DNA of 64,000 bases from Fibrella forsythiae (GTDB taxonomy: Bacteria > Bacteroidota > Bacteroidia > Cytophagales > Spirosomataceae): the NCBI RefSeq assembly GCF_017353175.1, contig NZ_JAFMYW010000001.1, forward strand, positions 620,001 through 684,000, in the 5' to 3' direction. Of this stretch, positions 63,205-64,000 are shown piece after piece. The position numbers and the translations under genes were made by a program. Below the pieces are notes generated by a model. The model did no database searches, was not told where the DNA came from, and saw only the letters and a list, made by a program, of their open reading frames with translations. Numbering within the stretch: the first letter of the stretch is position 1; each line of letters starts with the position of its first letter.

Positions 63205-63260
63205 TTGCTGATCAACAACGTACCCAATTCCTTTTTGGCCTGATATCACATTCGGCAAGT

Positions 63261-63318
63261 TTCAGTACATAAAAAACGGTTGGCTTCTATTGTAGCCAAC
63301 CGTTTTTTGTGTACTGAA
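63261..63318. terminator. Bidirectional long-stem terminator
   Basis: A 25-bp stem with one G-T type mismatch (arms 63261-63285 and 63294-63318), short loop, A/T runs of six on both sides. It closes the sus operon and the convergent type IX secreted gene. Confidence 0.85.
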
Positions 63319-63328
63319 TTGTCAATCC

Positions 63329-64000
63329 TTACTCAATCAGTACTTTTCGAATTCCACGTTGCTGTCCACTTACAACTTCAAGTAACAATACTCCAGGCAC
63401 TTGAGCCGGTAGGTTTACGGTCTCCTGATGAATGCACCCCGTACCCAGTATTGTATGAGTAGGTCGCACAGCCCGCCCTTTTAAATCGCTTATCCGCAGG
63501 GTTGCCATCTGTCCGGCTTTCGTCTGGAAGAGCACAGTAAACTGTCCACTATTGGGGTTCGGGGTAACTACCACTTCCAGTGTCGTAAGGTCGGTAGCTG
63601 GCTCATCTACTGCCATTCTACCGTTACACGGTTCATCCGAAAACTTAAGGCAACTAGCCATTTGACTAACACTAAAGCCAGGGTTAGCCGTTACATAAGG
63701 GAGCCAGTCTTGGTTTACTGCCCCATCGTTGTTACTCCAAACCGCCCGCTTGCAACCGCCAGCGGCTGAAACCACAATCTTCACCGAAGGGTCACCGATA
63801 CTAGGAGAACGATACGCCACCTGAGCACCGACAGTGTATGCTGAACAAGGGTCACTGCCGCCGCACCCCGACACGTTTAGGGTGATGCTAGTTGTGTTAT
63901 TACCACAGCCGGGCCGAGAAACTGTTACGGCGTAGCTATAACTACCGTTCGCATTGGGCAAGGTGACGTTAACAGACTGACTGGTCTGCCCTGTACCATT
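63329..64000 (-). CDS. Type IX secreted protein, C-terminal fragment
   Basis: Open frame running in from the right edge (224 codons to the stop). It has part of an Ig-like/Gly-rich repeat (SYAVTVSRPGCGNNTTSITL), then a C-terminal sorting domain of the type IX pathway: VVTPNPNSGQFTVLFQT, LRISDLKGRAV and the final GIRKVLIE. The Pro-Asn-Pro-Asn start and Lys-Val-Leu end are hallmarks of that domain. A cysteine-rich region (GSDPCSAYTVG, KRAVWSNNDG) may bind carbohydrate. Its catalytic part, if any, is outside the window. Confidence 0.88.
   Translation of the reverse strand, partial: NGTGQTSQSVNVTLPNANGSYSYAVTVSRPGCGNNTTSITLNVSGCGGSDPCSAYTVGAQVAYRSPSIGDPSVKIVVSAAGGCKRAVWSNNDGAVNQDWLPYVTANPGFSVSQMASCLKFSDEPCNGRMAVDEPATDLTTLEVVVTPNPNSGQFTVLFQTKAGQMATLRISDLKGRAVRPTHTILGTGCIHQETVNLPAQVPGVLLLEVVSGQQRGIRKVLIE

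Noticed and set aside
1-64000. CRISPR array, tRNA or rRNA genes, insertion sequences
   Set aside because: No regularly spaced direct repeats, no cloverleaf with a CCA-type end and no transposase signature were found by eye. The palindromes are single and differ in sequence, so they are not a CRISPR.

Overview
The window looks like a chromosome segment of a Bacteroidota bacterium, most likely a Cytophagales member close to Spirosoma. The signs are SusC/SusD/SusE proteins, a type IX secretion C-terminal sorting domain, Bacteroidota-type -7 promoter boxes (TAnnTTTG), signal-transduction proteins with Y_Y_Y-like and 7TM sensor domains, a long C-terminal extension on ribosomal protein S16, and roughly 50-55% G+C. 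The genus is an inference from style, not from a database match.

Region 1 (1-4.4 kb) is the end of an integrated phage-like or integrative element that runs off the left edge. It has an integrase, a double-HTH S24/LexA-type repressor, two small DNA-binding genes facing the other way, and a leftward operon of tiny overlapping genes (58, 32, 31, 68 and 132 aa) leading into a replication-type protein. Six copies of a CGtATTAATtCG-like dodecamer sit in the two control regions. Region 2 (4.6-8.1 kb) holds two esterase-family hydrolases, a GH16 beta-glucanase and a collagen-like lipoprotein gene broken by an in-frame TAG. Region 3 (8.2-14.3 kb) has a subtilisin-like protein with an altered catalytic-Asp position, a divergent small protein, a membrane protein, and a NarL-type response regulator flanked by two histidine kinases.

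Region 4 (14.4-18.4 kb) is housekeeping: a LuxC-like acyl-CoA reductase, trmD, rimM, rpsP and the RNase P RNA, separated by three related long hairpins. Region 5 (18.4-34.7 kb) carries an NmrA-type oxidoreductase, a DEDDh exonuclease, a thioesterase, a DoxX protein, pabB overlapping an NYN-cold-shock fusion, hisB, three tandem CHRD lipoproteins, aconitase, an SF1 helicase, signal peptidase I and a NIPSNAP protein. Region 6 (35-54.7 kb) has modABC behind a cysteine-free sulfite-oxidase-like periplasmic protein, hisC, an AddA-like helicase followed by a PAP2 protein and metF, a pseudouridine synthase overlapping a P-loop kinase, exonuclease III, two periplasmic PPIases, a MoxR ATPase and a MobA-like transferase.

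Region 7 (55.2-63.2 kb) is a starch/alpha-glucan utilisation locus. A membrane-embedded regulator (signal peptide, starch-binding-like domain, transmembrane bundle, cytoplasmic AraC HTH) stands before susC, susD and a SusE/F-type lipoprotein with three glucan-binding modules. The right edge cuts a type IX secreted protein.

Two features run through the whole window. Many gene junctions carry long, near-perfect and mostly unrelated hairpins (stems 19-47 bp). The word GGTACGT/ACGTACC appears about fifty times, several-fold above chance.
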